This document shows positions 22,048-33,423 of a DNA stretch of 40,820 nt, in pieces. The stretch comes from Suillus spraguei (lineage: Eukaryota; Basidiomycota; Agaricomycetes; Boletales; Suillaceae): NCBI GenBank assembly GCA_016800925.1, contig JABCPU010000536.1, positions 1 through 40,820 of the forward strand, written 5' to 3'. The position numbers and the translations under genes are program-made. A model generated the notes under the pieces. It worked only from the letters and a program-made list of their open reading frames with translations, was not told the DNA's origin and searched no databases. The stretch's first letter is position 1, and every line of letters starts with the position of its first letter.

Positions 22048-25000
22048 ATGGTCTCTCTCCAGCTTGGTAACCCGAGGCGCGACCCGCCGCTGAAAGCGTT
22101 ACCCCGTGCTCCAGAGCCGTCCTCATCATCATCATATGCTTCTGCTCAAGGGATGCCGGAGACAGCGCCCACGACTTTCAAGCGATTCCGATCATCCTTG
22201 GAGCAAAGTTTGAAGACTACAACGCGTTCCGGAGCAAAAGACCTGTCATCCGCTGATGACTTTGCAACCGCTTCCGTCAAGGGTAAAGGCATGAAAGAGC
22301 TTGAAGACCACGTTGTTGTGAAAGGGCAGAATAAAGATAAGATCATGTCTAGTATGCTAAGGCAATTGGAATCAAGGGTAGGACTGCGCAGGACTGCACG
22401 GGTGTCGGCATCGACACCGGTCCCCCTCAACGCAAGTCACACTAACGCGATTGGAGCGACTACTGGCAATAACGCGGATGTAGTCACTAAGTCACACCAG
22501 GCTGGATTCACGAGTTTTGCTACCCCATCCCTGGTGCAGACATCCGTGTCTTCGTCTGTTCTCCATCTTCCATCCCAAAATTTGCCGTCGGGTCCGTCGC
22601 AGCCTGCAACAATGGCGCCATTAACAAATACAGGCACTATCATACCTGCACGCGATCGTATGCGGCGCGCCAGTGTTCAGCCCATTAAGTTCAAGGAAAT
22701 CAGCAGTCCTCAACCATTAGCTTCGCGGCATGACCGCAGTGGCGCTGCAACGCCTGACCGCTCTGGTGCGGCCTCCCCTCGTGCAAGTAAATCTCGTCAA
22801 TCTCCAGTACTCTCTACACCAAGGGGACGTTTGTCGATTAACACACCTAGGCGGAGCCATGATTCATCGAGTTCGCCTGGCACTACACCCTTGTCTGGCT
22901 CCCGAGGGCAGCTGGGCGACCTGTCCAAAACGCCCGCGGTTGCTAGTGCAACTCATAAGCCTCTTCGCAATAGTCCACCTTACTCTCCCATTCCCAATCG
23001 TGCCATCAGTCCTGTACGCGCAAGAACACCTCTGAAAGAAGTTGTAGCTCCCGCATCGTATCAGGCGTTTACTTCAGCATCTGCATCTGATCTTCCCTTG
23101 AACTCCTCAAGTCCACCAACGACATCAACTCCAGCCCGTATACCTTCTGTGGATGCACCAAGGAGATCCTCAGTTGATGCGCCACGGAGAGGTTCAATCG
23201 ATACCCCACAAAGACCATTTGATACCTCCCGAAGACCATCTGCAGAAGTGGCGCGAAAAGCATCTGGCGAAACATCTCAGAGAGGCTCCGTTGACATGCA
23301 TCGGCGACCAACGGCCTCCCCTGTGCCTCGAGCATGTTCCCCCCCGTCCGTCGTGCGTCCACGTGCTACATCACCCTCTCAGCGCACGCCTGCATATGCC
23401 CAGAATCGCTTAATATCTCAACTGCTTCCCTCATCTCGCCTTCCACTCCGGAGCAGCGTGAGGTTATACGTGCTGCAACTTCGCTTCTGTGCAAAGAATT
23501 ACGGAAAGCACCAGCACATCTTGCACGCAGTGATGCACAGAAGGAGTGGCGGAAGTAGAGGTGCGCTTGCAGCCCTTAATTAGACTTGAACGTGTTTGGG
23601 GGAAGAGTGGCGGTGCCAGCGCCAGTTCTACCTGTAGTCAGGTTGCTGTGGGCGGTGTTAGTTCCATTGTGCTTAGCTCTGCTGGGGAGGAAAGAGAAAG
23701 GAAGCTCTTTTGCGAGGCCCTTCGAGATGGCGTTGTTCTCTGCCAGTAGGTTTTGACAATCACTCCGACTGGTATACTGTTTAATCTTACATCTTTTCAG
23801 GTTGATGAACAAGCACTGTTCTGGGACCATAACTCGCATCGACCACCGTGAAGATGGTATTAAGCACACCAACAACATGACCAGGTTCATTGCTGCATGT
23901 TCGCAACGCGGCGTCCCTTCCGGCGACATCTTCTATCGTGATGACCTCGTTCAGGCGACTCCAGAGACCCTTTGCCGTGTCGCATGTACCATCATTTCGT
24001 TGATCAAACTTTTCGAGGACCCTGGAGTCGGCCGTGCTAAGGTTATCACAGGTCAAGGCAGGAAAGGTGCCATCGCAACTTCAAGCAACGACCCTTGCTC
24101 TCCAGTGATTTCTCGCGCCGCTTCTTCCGCACCGAATCTACTTCCGCAACCAGTTTCTCCAACTTTTCCTTCCGGTCCGACTTGCAGAATGCAGGGCCCA
24201 CATGAACAATCGCTTCTTCCAACGAGACCTGATAGTCCGCAATCGGGAACATCCGCTAGCACAGCTAAAAGAGTCCCCATCATAGATAGAAGCACGGCAC
24301 CAGCCAGTAACAGCGATCATGAAATCGACGAGGTTCCCCCTATTACGGGTCCATCTCTAACCCCTAGATCTCACTTTCGTGCGCAATCTCGAACTGGACT
24401 TCCGGATGACAGTAACATTAGCCCTCTCTCCAGCCTTCAGCCACTCGACATTCCCTTCCCTCAAGTATCGACCTCACAGATGTCCAGTCCGTCCACGGCG
24501 GGCTACGATGCAGACTATCCCCCACGACAGTCAAGAACATCCAGCAATCTCACTGATAACACTGCCTTCTCCAGCATCTTTGACATTAGACGGGCGTGCA
24601 GCAGCAACCAAAACAAGTTTGGCACCATCAGGACTTTCACAACTGAGGCGACCTCTTGCTCTGAAGCGCCATCGTCCACTCGAACGGAGGCTAGCTCAGT
24701 GGCAGCATCTATGGCAGAAGAGATGAGCAGGAGAAGGGGTGGAGAGTCTACATCCCGGTTGAGAGAGCGACACCCGAGCGAGCCAGGTGTACTTGATCTG
24801 GTTAGCCTCGCAGAAGAAGAGGAGAACAGTGCATGTGGGTCAAGCTCCAATAACCACCAGAGGGAGAGTTTACAACCTAGAGAACCCTCGCAGGAGGAAA
24901 CGGAAGCACAGGTTCGTGTGCGACTCGGTAAAGGCAAATGGCCAGACGACTTTCTGGACGCTTTCAAGGCGCAAGCTCCAGGTCCATCTCGAGCAGTCCC

Positions 25001-27758
25001 GATTGCAACACCTTCAAACCGTGTAGATACACCTCTTAATTCCAGTCCACCGTCTGTATCCCCGACCAGAAAGCTTTCCATTGTTAGTTCATCACATCAC
25101 AACGACAGCACGGAGCCCACAGTCCGAAGGCCATCTCACCGGTCAACCCATAGCACGGATGTCTTGATGCCGAAGAATTCTGTGCTCCGTTTGGATGCCA
25201 GCTCGGAAATTTCACCAGGCTCCAAAGTCATTTTGCGTCGTCAGAGTACACGGAATGGTGCTCGCAGAAATGGAGTCAGCTATCCTCGTAATAACACCGA
25301 CGATCCTGGGACTGCAAAAGATGACGATCCTCATATTGTCCCCTTCCCGCGTGTCGTGTCAGGAGAATATGCTGCTCGTGCTACACCATCTCCCGATTCT
25401 ACTGCCAGGGGTGGTGTCACAAATAACCAGGATGCTCCCCGTGTGCGTGGTCGCTTCCAGAGTGATAATGAAGATCATCATCGGGCTCGAAGATGCAGTC
25501 GTCCGACTTCGCATGATGAGTTGGGCAGACCACGGAGGTCTCGATATGAAAGCATGGTCAGTCTAGGAGTGGCCTCTGCGAATGCAAGTGCAACCGACTT
25601 GCTGTCAAGGGACTCCAGTGATGGAGGCGCTGTACGGCAGACTGTGATAGTCAAGGAAGAAGGCAAACCCGCTATTCATTTCGTGAGTTCTCCTATTTAT
25701 GTGAGCTGGCGCACAGGTTTTTGATTTTACCTTTATTAGCAACTCGGGAATTGCATCGGCCGCGGACAGTTCGGCACGGTGTATCGGGCCTTGAATCTGA
25801 CAACAGGGCAAATGGTAGCAATCAAACGAATCCGATTAGAAGGTCTGAAAGAGGACGAAGTTGCCCAGCTCATGAGGGAGGTGGATTTGATGAAAAGGCT
25901 GTCACATCCAAGCATTGTGAAGTACGAAGGGATGGATCGAGATGAACAATACCTCAACATTGTTCTTGAGTGAGTACAGTTCATTATCTTGTCGGATGTT
26001 TCTGTGACAAGTTCGCTGTAGGTATGCTGAAAGCGGCTCATTGGGCCAGATGCTCAAAGCTTTCGGCAAGTTGAATGAGCATCTTGTGGCGAGCTACGTT
26101 GTCAAGATTCTCGAGGGCTTGCATTACTTGCATTGTTGCGATGTTGTCCACTGCGATTTGAAAGCCGCCAACATCCTCACTACGAAGACGGGGAACATCA
26201 AGCTCTCAGATTTTGGCGTTTCTTTGAACCTGAAGGCTATAGAACGAGAGAAGGAGGTTGCTGGTACTCCGAACTGGATGGCCCCAGAGGTCATCGAGCT
26301 CAAAGGAGCTTCAACGAAGGCTGACATTTGGTCGTTGGGATGCACAGTTGTCGAACTTCTTACTGGACGTCCGCCATTTTGGGATATCACCAACACAATG
26401 ACGGGTATGATTGTGATAATTACTGCAGATGCGTGACTGATGTAGACGCAGTCATGTTTCGCATTGTTGAGGACGAGATGCCAATTCCTGAAGAATGCTC
26501 TGAGCCGTTGAAGGACTTTCTTCAGCAATGCTTCCAGAAGGAACCCTTGATGCGACCTAATGCTGAGCTATTGTGTGAGCACCCCTGGTTGAAGAAAAAT
26601 TGGAATGCTTTCAAGGTTCGTGGGTTTCCGGATAGCGTACAAGGTGTTACCAATTGATTTCATGTAGGACCTTCGTCCCCAGGATAGCATACCTTTTCTC
26701 CGGCGTATTAGCACTGATTTTCAAAAGACTGAAGTTACATACCTTGCATCTATGGATATCAACAGAGTGGAATCGCCCTCCTCCGACTCGGTGGCCTCAG
26801 TTCAAGAGGAGCCATCAAAGTCTCCAAGGCGAAGATTATCCAGTGAACTGTCTTCGCCAATCTCGCTTCCGGATGACACCCCATTCACCCCTAGGGATCA
26901 CTCCTTTATCAAGACCACCTTTGGGAAACGTGAGCCCGAAATCTGCGGCATGTCAGCCTCCCTAATTATGATTACGTTTACAGCTATGGTCTGCAGAGTG
27001 TGTATGGGAAGTGTCAAAAGGGGTGCCGTCATTTGCGACAAGTGTAATCTCATTACTCACTTAAAATGTGCTCCCGAAGCTCCCCTCACATGTGACCTCC
27101 GCTCGCAGCTGTTACAGTACGCCGAACAAGGAAGCCCCGCTGGTATTTCACTCGATAGATCGAATGAGTTACATCCTCCTCGTCCATCGACGACTGTTCC
27201 TTCCGAAGTCTCCTTCGTTACGTCTTCCGCTCGACCAAGTTTGGACATCACGCCGTCATCACAATTACCATCACCCACCCCTCCCAAGTCCGTGAATCAT
27301 CTCAAATGTTCTGGTTCTTCCCTAGCAACAGAGAATAGGCCTCTCCCTTCTGCATCGGCGTCGCAGATTCCTCAGCCTCCATCTCACGATGATGTCGGTG
27401 CCAAGCGAAACCTCCTAAGCTCCCGTCAAATATGATCTTCAAAGAACGACCTCATTCTTTGTCAAGCAATAGTACTGCCCCTAATGCCAGTAGCATCCAG
27501 GCGGCTGACAGCCAATCTAGCCCTCAAGAATCAGGTCGTAAATCCATTCTTTCAACAGTTGAGCCTGATACCGATACCATTCCACTTCTTGGGCCCCCAG
27601 TTCCTGAAAAGAAACCCTTTTATACCCATCCTATGGCCGCCACTGCCGATGATCATATGGACATCACGTCACGTCACATTCTGGGCACAATGTCCAACGA
27701 ACCTCACCGTTACAGAAAACGGGGAGCCGAGAAACCATCAGGGTGCACTATTCAGTGA
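22048..27758 (+). CDS. CH-domain plus STE11/Cdc15 (SepH)-type protein kinase with C1-like motif and possible CaaX end
   Basis: Probable septation/polarity kinase. Exons: 22048-23745, 23801-25682, 25740-25969, 26022-26404, 26446-26615, 26668-26929, 26984-27758. With three lost bases allowed for, this gives about 1800 codons in frame. Residues 1-500 are Ser/Pro/Arg-rich and disordered. The calponin-homology domain is at ~545-635 (LFCEALRDGVVLCQLMNKH...HTNNMTRFIAACSQRGV...FYRDDLV). A disordered linker follows, then the kinase at ~1195-1455: GRGQFGTV, VAIK, HCDLKAAN, DFG, GTPNWMAPE, IWSLGCTVVELLTG. A Cys/His cluster near 1543-1590 (CRVCMGSVKRGAVICDKCNLITHLKC) resembles a C1/PHD fold. The end GCTIQ looks like a CaaX box after RYRKRGAEK. 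Frame breaks at ~23401-23412, ~23550 (TGGCGG) and ~27408 (AAA) are each one base short. The start is uncertain: the frame is open upstream to 21742. Confidence 0.85.
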
Positions 27759-28330
27759 ATGTTGTCTCCCATCTAGTGTCATCCTTACCTGCACCAATAT
27801 CATCAGATCCCATGGACATTGGACACCGTGTCACTGAAGCTCTTCCTGCTTTTACTCACTGATCACTGGTCACTACTGTACTTTTCATTAAGACGTATAA
27901 GTATACTCTATTTTAGTACCTAAAACCTGGTGCGATATCTAATTACCAACAGTCTTAAGTTGGCAACTTAATCTAGTCTTCGTTTTTCCTATGTATGCGA
28001 TATTGTATCTGCGGTGCAATTGACATGGCGTGTGTCAGTCTGATATCATTTGACTTGATCATTTGAAAGCAGCCGCCAGTCATATCAATGTCATATCGAT
28101 CGTCGTGTAAGCGGGCACGGTGCTGGCAGAGGCTAGCAGCCGACAACTTCAGAATATTAGAGGAACCGGCTATCTTCTAAGTAAAGGTTTGACTAGGTGA
28201 CATCCAAACTTAATTGATAGAGTAGCCAAGGTTCAGTAATTTACAAAAACTTGAGCCCGAGGTTGGTTAGAGAGTTGCCAGTCATTGCCAGCACTCATCA
28301 AATGACACTTAGTGAATTGAGAAGTCCTTG
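27759..28330. other. 3' flank and intergenic
   Basis: Downstream of the kinase stop. AT-rich with TTTTCATTAAG and TATTTTAG motifs that may hold the polyadenylation site. No gene seen. Confidence 0.4.
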
Positions 28331-28483
28331 ATATCGTAGTCATGCACGGGACTACTTATAGCACGATAATTCCCAACTCCCATGGTTCAAATACCCGAGG
28401 ACAGATCAATCACCCCGGGTATGGTTATGTCGCTAACTGCGATGCAGGGGCCCACGAAAATCGAGTTGATTCCCTGCATGGTA

Positions 28484-28576
28484 GGATTCCATCTTCTCAA
28501 AAACGTGATTCAGGACTGGAATCATGTTTTTGAGAAGATGGAATCCATGATCGTTCAGTACCAGTACTGAATGATC
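28484..28576. repeat. two adjacent hairpins
   Basis: Arms 28484-28511 and 28518-28546 are reverse complements with one mismatch over 28 bp (GGATTCCATCTTCTCAAAAA core) around a 6-bp loop. Directly after it, 28549-28576 forms a second hairpin (GATCGTTCAGTAC / GTACTGAATGATC, one mismatch). Confidence 0.85.
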
Positions 28577-29226
28577 GACACTAAGTATGTGAACGCAAAC
28601 CCTACGCCCTTCCGGAACAGTCTATTGCAACAGAGACGCTACACGGCCGTCATGATGACAAGCCAAAACCGCTGTCTCTCTCCGCATTCATCGACATGCG
28701 TTCGACCCTGCGGGATGTCAAGCAGCCTCTCAAAGTCGCAGAACACATTTGGTGCGACGTCGAGACTGATGATGTCAATGGGTTTCCCCTTGATCCACAT
28801 AAAATAATGATCCAACGACTCGAGAGGGGAAACGCGTGAAGGCAAGCCGGAGTATAGGTGTGAGTCTTCTCGTGACTGTTATATGCATTGACATAACTAA
28901 GTTCGGCAGACCTTGTATCCCGAGGTGCACATGGAAAAAATCACATGCATGCTTGACCGAGGGATGGAGGGGATTAGGGACCAAGGTTTCAGAAAGATCT
29001 CAACCCCAACTCCACCGTTGATCATTCAATTCTACAAGAATTCGTCATCCCACCGTTCCCCGTCAATTGGACCCTTGGCGCGTTAGACGTCATGACTGCA
29101 GTGGACCTTACAGCCTATGCACTTTGGTTGCGTGGCATGCGGCGTAGAGGCGTGAAGGGTGACAGTGATCTGTCTTGTGCGTCCTCAGACTCGGAGTATG
29201 ATGGTAGTAACTCCGAGGCCAACTGA
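28571..29226 (+). pseudogene. decayed or misassembled gene of unknown function
   Basis: Plus-strand coding-like blocks in different frames. The first (28590-28839) reads KPYALPEQSIATETLHG, then FIDMRSTLRDVKQPLKVAE, HIWCDVETDDVNGFPLD and a stop after LERGNA. A possible intron (GTGTGAG...TTCGGCAG, about 28858-28909) follows. The second reads YPEVHMEKITCMLDRGMEGI, then FRKISTPTPP. The last (29014-29226) reads HSILQEFVIPPFPVNWTLGA, LDVMTAVDLTAYALWLRGMRRRG and an acidic end SDSEYDGSNSEAN with a stop at 29226. At least one frameshift separates the last two blocks. No family was recognised. The two hairpins lie immediately upstream and may have disrupted it. The frame 28382-28570 could be an earlier exon. 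Confidence 0.4.
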
Positions 29227-30250
29227 TCAGTGAACCGGTGAAAGTTCAATCATGATGCAGCTGGTGTGGGAAAATGATTACGTTGCAATGCTTAAACGTT
29301 TAAATCTTGAGCGTGTCACCAGCTCTTTTGCTTGCAGCGATTTATATCGTTGTTCTTGGCCAAAAGACTATTGATCGCACTACATGTTTTGCCCAATCAG
29401 CGGCGATTGCCCCCACCTTGTGGAAACCTATCCTATCTACTACGATGCCTTATGTTTTCCACAATTTGAGACTGTCATATCTTTGCCTCAGCCGAAACCT
29501 CCCGCTCTTGGTCATACTGCGCACCTTGTGTCATTAAGAATCAAGATATATCTGTCGTCTTCAATGATGTCTGTCGAGATTGGGTCAACCTCGCACGCTT
29601 TGAATCTGAAACTCACTCAGTATCATTGCTTTGTCTTTCGCTCAGCTCCGCGACTTTGAGCCTTCTTGAGCCTGCATGTTGATCTTATCTGGTTTCATTA
29701 CACCGACGGTTGTTATGAAGAGAAATTGAACGTTTTGTCTGCTTCAGTTTTGACTTCTATTGCATGCAAATTTGTTTGCAAGATAGCGGTTCTTGCACTA
29801 AGGTCACTGTCATCACCGCTGTTACTATACTGTTGCTTAGTATTCAGTAACAGTCAGAAAGTCTGGCTAACATTACGGATCTGGAGGCAAGTCTGTTTAT
29901 CCCCTCATTAATGGGTGTTCTCATGTGACATTCTTCAGGCCTCAGGTTTCAAACTAGTATGTGTCAATCACGACTTTTTTTTTTTTGGTAGAATGCGTCT
30001 TTCGGCCGCCAGCATTCATCATGCTAGTATCAAGAAGCACCCGCAGACATGGTCAGTTTTGAATCATGAAGCTACCCTGCCCAGCCTTATCTTGTGTCCC
30101 ATATAGTGAGTGATCTGGCTCGAAACATTGAGAGGTTGACTTGCCAATTGACGGAGGGATCTCGATCACTTTGTACCTGTCAGAGGTCCATCTGTCACTT
30201 TTTCGATTGGAAAGATCAGGCCCTGTGACAAGAAATGTAAAGTTAAAACT
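29227..30250. other. intergenic, no assigned gene
   Basis: Plus-strand frame 29384-29659 reads FCPISGDCPHLVETYPIYYD, then FPQFETVISLPQPKPPALGH, which looks mildly coding-like but matches nothing I recognise. The rest to 30250 is featureless apart from a T10 run near 29976. Confidence 0.35.
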
Positions 30251-30256
30251 CGATCA

Positions 30257-30262
30257 TATAAA
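30257..30262 (+). promoter_or_regulatory. TATA box of the secreted-protein gene
   Basis: TATAAA followed by GGG, 66 bp before the ATG at 30323. A tandem ACAACAGCTGGTA pair (about 30281-30304) lies between it and the start. Confidence 0.5.
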
Positions 30263-30322
30263 GGGACGTTCGAGAAATCACAACAGCTGGTACAACAGCT
30301 GGTATCGTCTTTAACTTCCGTC

Positions 30323-31492
30323 ATGCGGGTGTTTGTATTGAGCTGTGCCATTGCACTCCTTCTCTCCATTTCTACTCACGGTGCTGTTGTAGCATTGACG
30401 AATGCACAGCGACTAGCTCGTGGCCTGCCTATTTTGCCTCCAAAGTTTGGTCGCGCTTTGCCAGGTTATGCAAGGACGCCGACAGTAGCTGGTACTTCTA
30501 ACCCTATATCTCAAATACTTGGACTAGTAACTCATGTGTCGGCGCAGGAGAGAATCCATCCCCGTCGTTCACTTCGCAAAATACGTGAGTCTGTTGAAAA
30601 TTTCACTGGAAGTTTGTTTCAACCCTTTCAGGTTTACGGGTCGGATTCTGGTCAAGGGCCATAATGGCAAATCGTTGGGACACTTGCATAACTTGGCCAG
30701 AGGAATGTAAGAACTCCCGCCGACTTGAGCGTTTCTCCAATTCAAAAATATGCTGAGCTTGTGACTAGAAACGGCATAAACTTCGGTGCCTCAAGCGCAG
30801 ACCTGCAGGTGTCGTTCACCACGTCTCGGTCTGAACAGGGGCTCTTTGACATACAAGCTGTCGTACGGTCCTCTTCGTTCTTTTTTTTCTAACATTCACG
30901 AAATTGTTGGCAGGACGCCGCGTTTTCTGGACCTCATTATATCGGGACAACGAGCAGCAATAACCTTGCCACTGGCTCCTCAACGTTGGTGTTTTCACAT
31001 AAAAAACGGATACTACCAGGACGCTGATTTTGCTTGGACAGATTCGTCAGCTTTGGCAACGTTATTAAAAGTAAGCCTACAAGACTATTACATATTGAAT
31101 GTCAATGACAAGTCATTTATAGCACCTGCGCATTCCCGACCCGTCCCTGTGGGCCAGCATGCGGACGAGTCAGCAATTTGGACATTCAATCCCAAGACTT
31201 ATCAGCTAAGTGGTGGGTTATCTCGATTCTTTTGTCATTCGAATCTACTTATCATTGACATGTCTCAAGTGCACTACGTAAATCGCGATGGCCATGAGGC
31301 AAAGACAACTATCGCTTACAAGGCCCATGACAACACGATATTCTTTGTCGGTGACATCGGTGCCTATAATGCTGCTCAAGTCAATCCTAATAACCACGTT
31401 TCACCTATTGTGAGTCTGTTGACTTTCTGATTGAATTCACCGACTCACATGATTTTCAGACATTTTACCTTGATGTGATGGCTAAGAAGTGA
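30323..31492 (+). CDS. small secreted protein of a mushroom-specific family (TNAQRLARGLP type)
   Basis: Extracellular or cell-wall protein of unknown function. Exons: 30323-30491, 30548-30584, 30632-30706, 30769-30859, 30914-30984, 31042-31070, 31123-31212, 31270-31409, 31460-31492, giving 735 nt (244 residues) with every phase matched. A signal peptide (MRVFVLSCAIALLLSISTHG) is followed by TNAQRLARGLPILPP, the N-terminal signature that follows the signal peptide in many agaricomycete secreted proteins. The body follows the family pattern: FTGRILVKGHNGKSLGHL, NGINFGASSADLQVSF, DAAFSGPHYIGTT, ADESAIWTFNPKTYQLSVHY, AYKAHDNTIFFVGDIGAYNA, and TFYLDVM near the end. No catalytic motif is known for the family. 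Nine exons, two under 40 nt, is typical of such genes. Family recognition is from memory of the pattern, without a named domain. Confidence 0.8.
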
Positions 31493-31828
31493 TCCAGAAA
31501 GGTTCTCCCTCTTCCACGTCTTTTAACATTCCCTTCCTTTTCCATGTCACTCGTTTGATTTCAGTTCAAGTCGCGGGTTCTCTCGTTCGGACTTTGAAAA
31601 CTGCGGTGGTCTTTAGATTGCTGACACTTACTTAGATACGGCTTACTTATATCCTAACACGTACTAACTTCAAGTTTGAGACACATGTGTTTTATACACC
31701 TGGGATACACACATAGACTGTTACTTTTCTATTTACACAGGACATTTACCAAAGGACCGAGTTCAAGACAATAAATAGAAATAATAGAGCAATAAATTAA
31801 AGCGAGTGTCAGGAGTCACTCGCGCTGT

Positions 31829-33379
31829 TTATTCTGGGAATGCGAGCGACCGCACGGCTTCAATCCAGGCCGCTGCAGCGTCGGGGAACTTGGTATCACA
31901 CGAAAGGTTAGCAACATTCGTCTGGCAAAGTTAACTTAGCTCACCTCCCACACCATAACGCCAGCATCTGGAAATTATGGTTAGCCCCTGCTGAACAGCA
32001 CGTGGGATATTGGACGCACCCCATCCTTGTTCATAGGCCATGTCCACACACTGGGCGAGTAAGGTAGTGTTCATATAACCATTGGTCGCGTCCGCAGTGG
32101 TAGCTGGCTTGCCGATCACCAACTTGTCTAAAGATACTCCTGCTTCTGCAATCTGGAAGAGTGAGGTATTTGGCCACGTCGTAGATGATTCCGTAAGGAG
32201 CCCAGTACACGTTGTGTACTCAGTTGTGCCCTCTATTATAGCTAGTTAATAATGAATACGGAGACAGGACTGCGTGACTCACGATTGTAGAACTGTATAA
32301 AACAGGAATATCCTTATTGGCATCATGAAATTACCCATTGACAAAAAATACTTGCCTGAACATTGTACTATAAGGCAGAGAATGAGCCCATGAAAAATAC
32401 AGTGATTTTCGCACTTACCCAATCAATTAACGATCCAACATTCATGTTGACTGTCAGATAAGCACCGCTAGTGTACTGCGTAGAGAACCTATAAACAAGG
32501 AGATAAATCCGGGCGACTTGCATAAATACTATTGGTCCAAATACCATGGAGCAACGGCTAGATGAAGACAAGGAACTTAGTCATGTTCAACACCGGATTT
32601 TGAGGCAGACTCACGTGCGTGGGTTAAAATGTATTGACCTGCAGCATGTTGTCAGTACATTCTTGTCACTCATAATGGAACTAGGAACATACCTTGCGGA
32701 AGCCCTTCACGGAGGGTTTCGGTGAAAGTGGTCAACCAATCTTCTGCAGATCCATTCTCAGCATTCATGGCGTCGAAATCCTGTTGCAGTGCTAGTATTC
32801 AGTCGTGGACTAGTGCACGTCAAGAGAAACTCACTTCGTAGTCAATATCAACACCGTCAAGATTATATTCCAACACAAAGGCCGTAAGGTTATTGGCGAC
32901 GGTCACAGGATCATAACCATCAGTCGTAGGCGCATCAGTGGACCCGAAAGCAGATACAATAAGAGAAATCCCGGCATCATGGTATGATGTCAAGTAAGAT
33001 GCTCGTGTGGCGTTGTCCAACAATGTCCATTCATCAGCTTGATCGACTGGGCCAGATGTAAGCCAGAACGAGAGGGCACTGAAGAAAGTTAGACCGCGAA
33101 ACACTCATATTTGTCTTCAAGGCTCACAAGACATTATACCCCTGATTCCCGAATAGCAATCAATATACGCTAATAAAGTCATTGACGAGTACATACTGTG
33201 ACCTCGCTGACCGCAGGAGGACCGGTTTCACCGTCGACCCACTCGTCACTGTAAATAACGAAGTAAGGGGCTGCAGGTGCTGCACGAGCTGAAAGTGCCG
33301 TGCCCACAAGAGGCGTAGACAACACGCCGCTGATGGCTGCGAAGACGCTGAGAAGACTCGAGAGCATGAAAGACACCAT
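31829..33379 (-). CDS. GH18 chitinase, secreted, 12 exons
   Basis: Hydrolyses beta-1,4-N-acetylglucosamine linkages, acting outside the cell on wall or exogenous chitin. Exons (complement): 33197-33379, 33128-33141, 32835-33078, 32693-32780, 32615-32638, 32545-32557, 32419-32488, 32356-32367, 32283-32292, 32020-32232, 31945-31967, 31829-31888. The 954 nt give 317 residues with all phases matching. Signal peptide MVSFMLSSLLSVFAAISGVLS. GH18 motifs: GYNVFALSFWL, ISLIVSAFGS, and catalytic DGVDIDYE at 140-147 (acid/base E147). Then YILTHAPVAPWF, VNMNVGSLIDWYNVQFYNQG, LDKLVIGKPATT and DAGVMVWE. Six exons are 10-24 nt. One intron (32293-32355) uses a GC donor (CAG|GCAAGT). A TATA-like TATAAAT lies at 33417-33423. 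The 5' part is duplicated as a pseudogene at 35534-36019. No carbohydrate-binding module is seen. Confidence 0.93.
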
Positions 33380-33416
33380 GATGAGGCTGGGGTAGAATAT
33401 GAGCTACCGGTAGGCA

Positions 33417-33423
33417 TTTATAC
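33417..33423 (-). promoter_or_regulatory. TATA box of the chitinase gene
   Basis: TATAAAT on the minus strand, about 40 bp upstream of the ATG at 33379, which implies a very short 5' leader. Confidence 0.5.

Noticed and set aside
24515..25081. 188-codon minus-strand ORF
   Set aside because: Antisense to the Ser/Arg-rich disordered part of the kinase gene; the plus-strand frame continues into CH and kinase domains.
28375..28420. GGTTCAAATAC resembling a tRNA B box
   Set aside because: No A box or acceptor-stem pairing at a suitable distance; the match is partial.
30914..31070. Apparent frameshift in the secreted-protein gene near the A6 run at 31001
   Set aside because: A normal 57-nt intron (30985-31041, GTTGGT...GGACAG) restores the family pattern and the total comes to exactly 245 codons, so no indel is needed.
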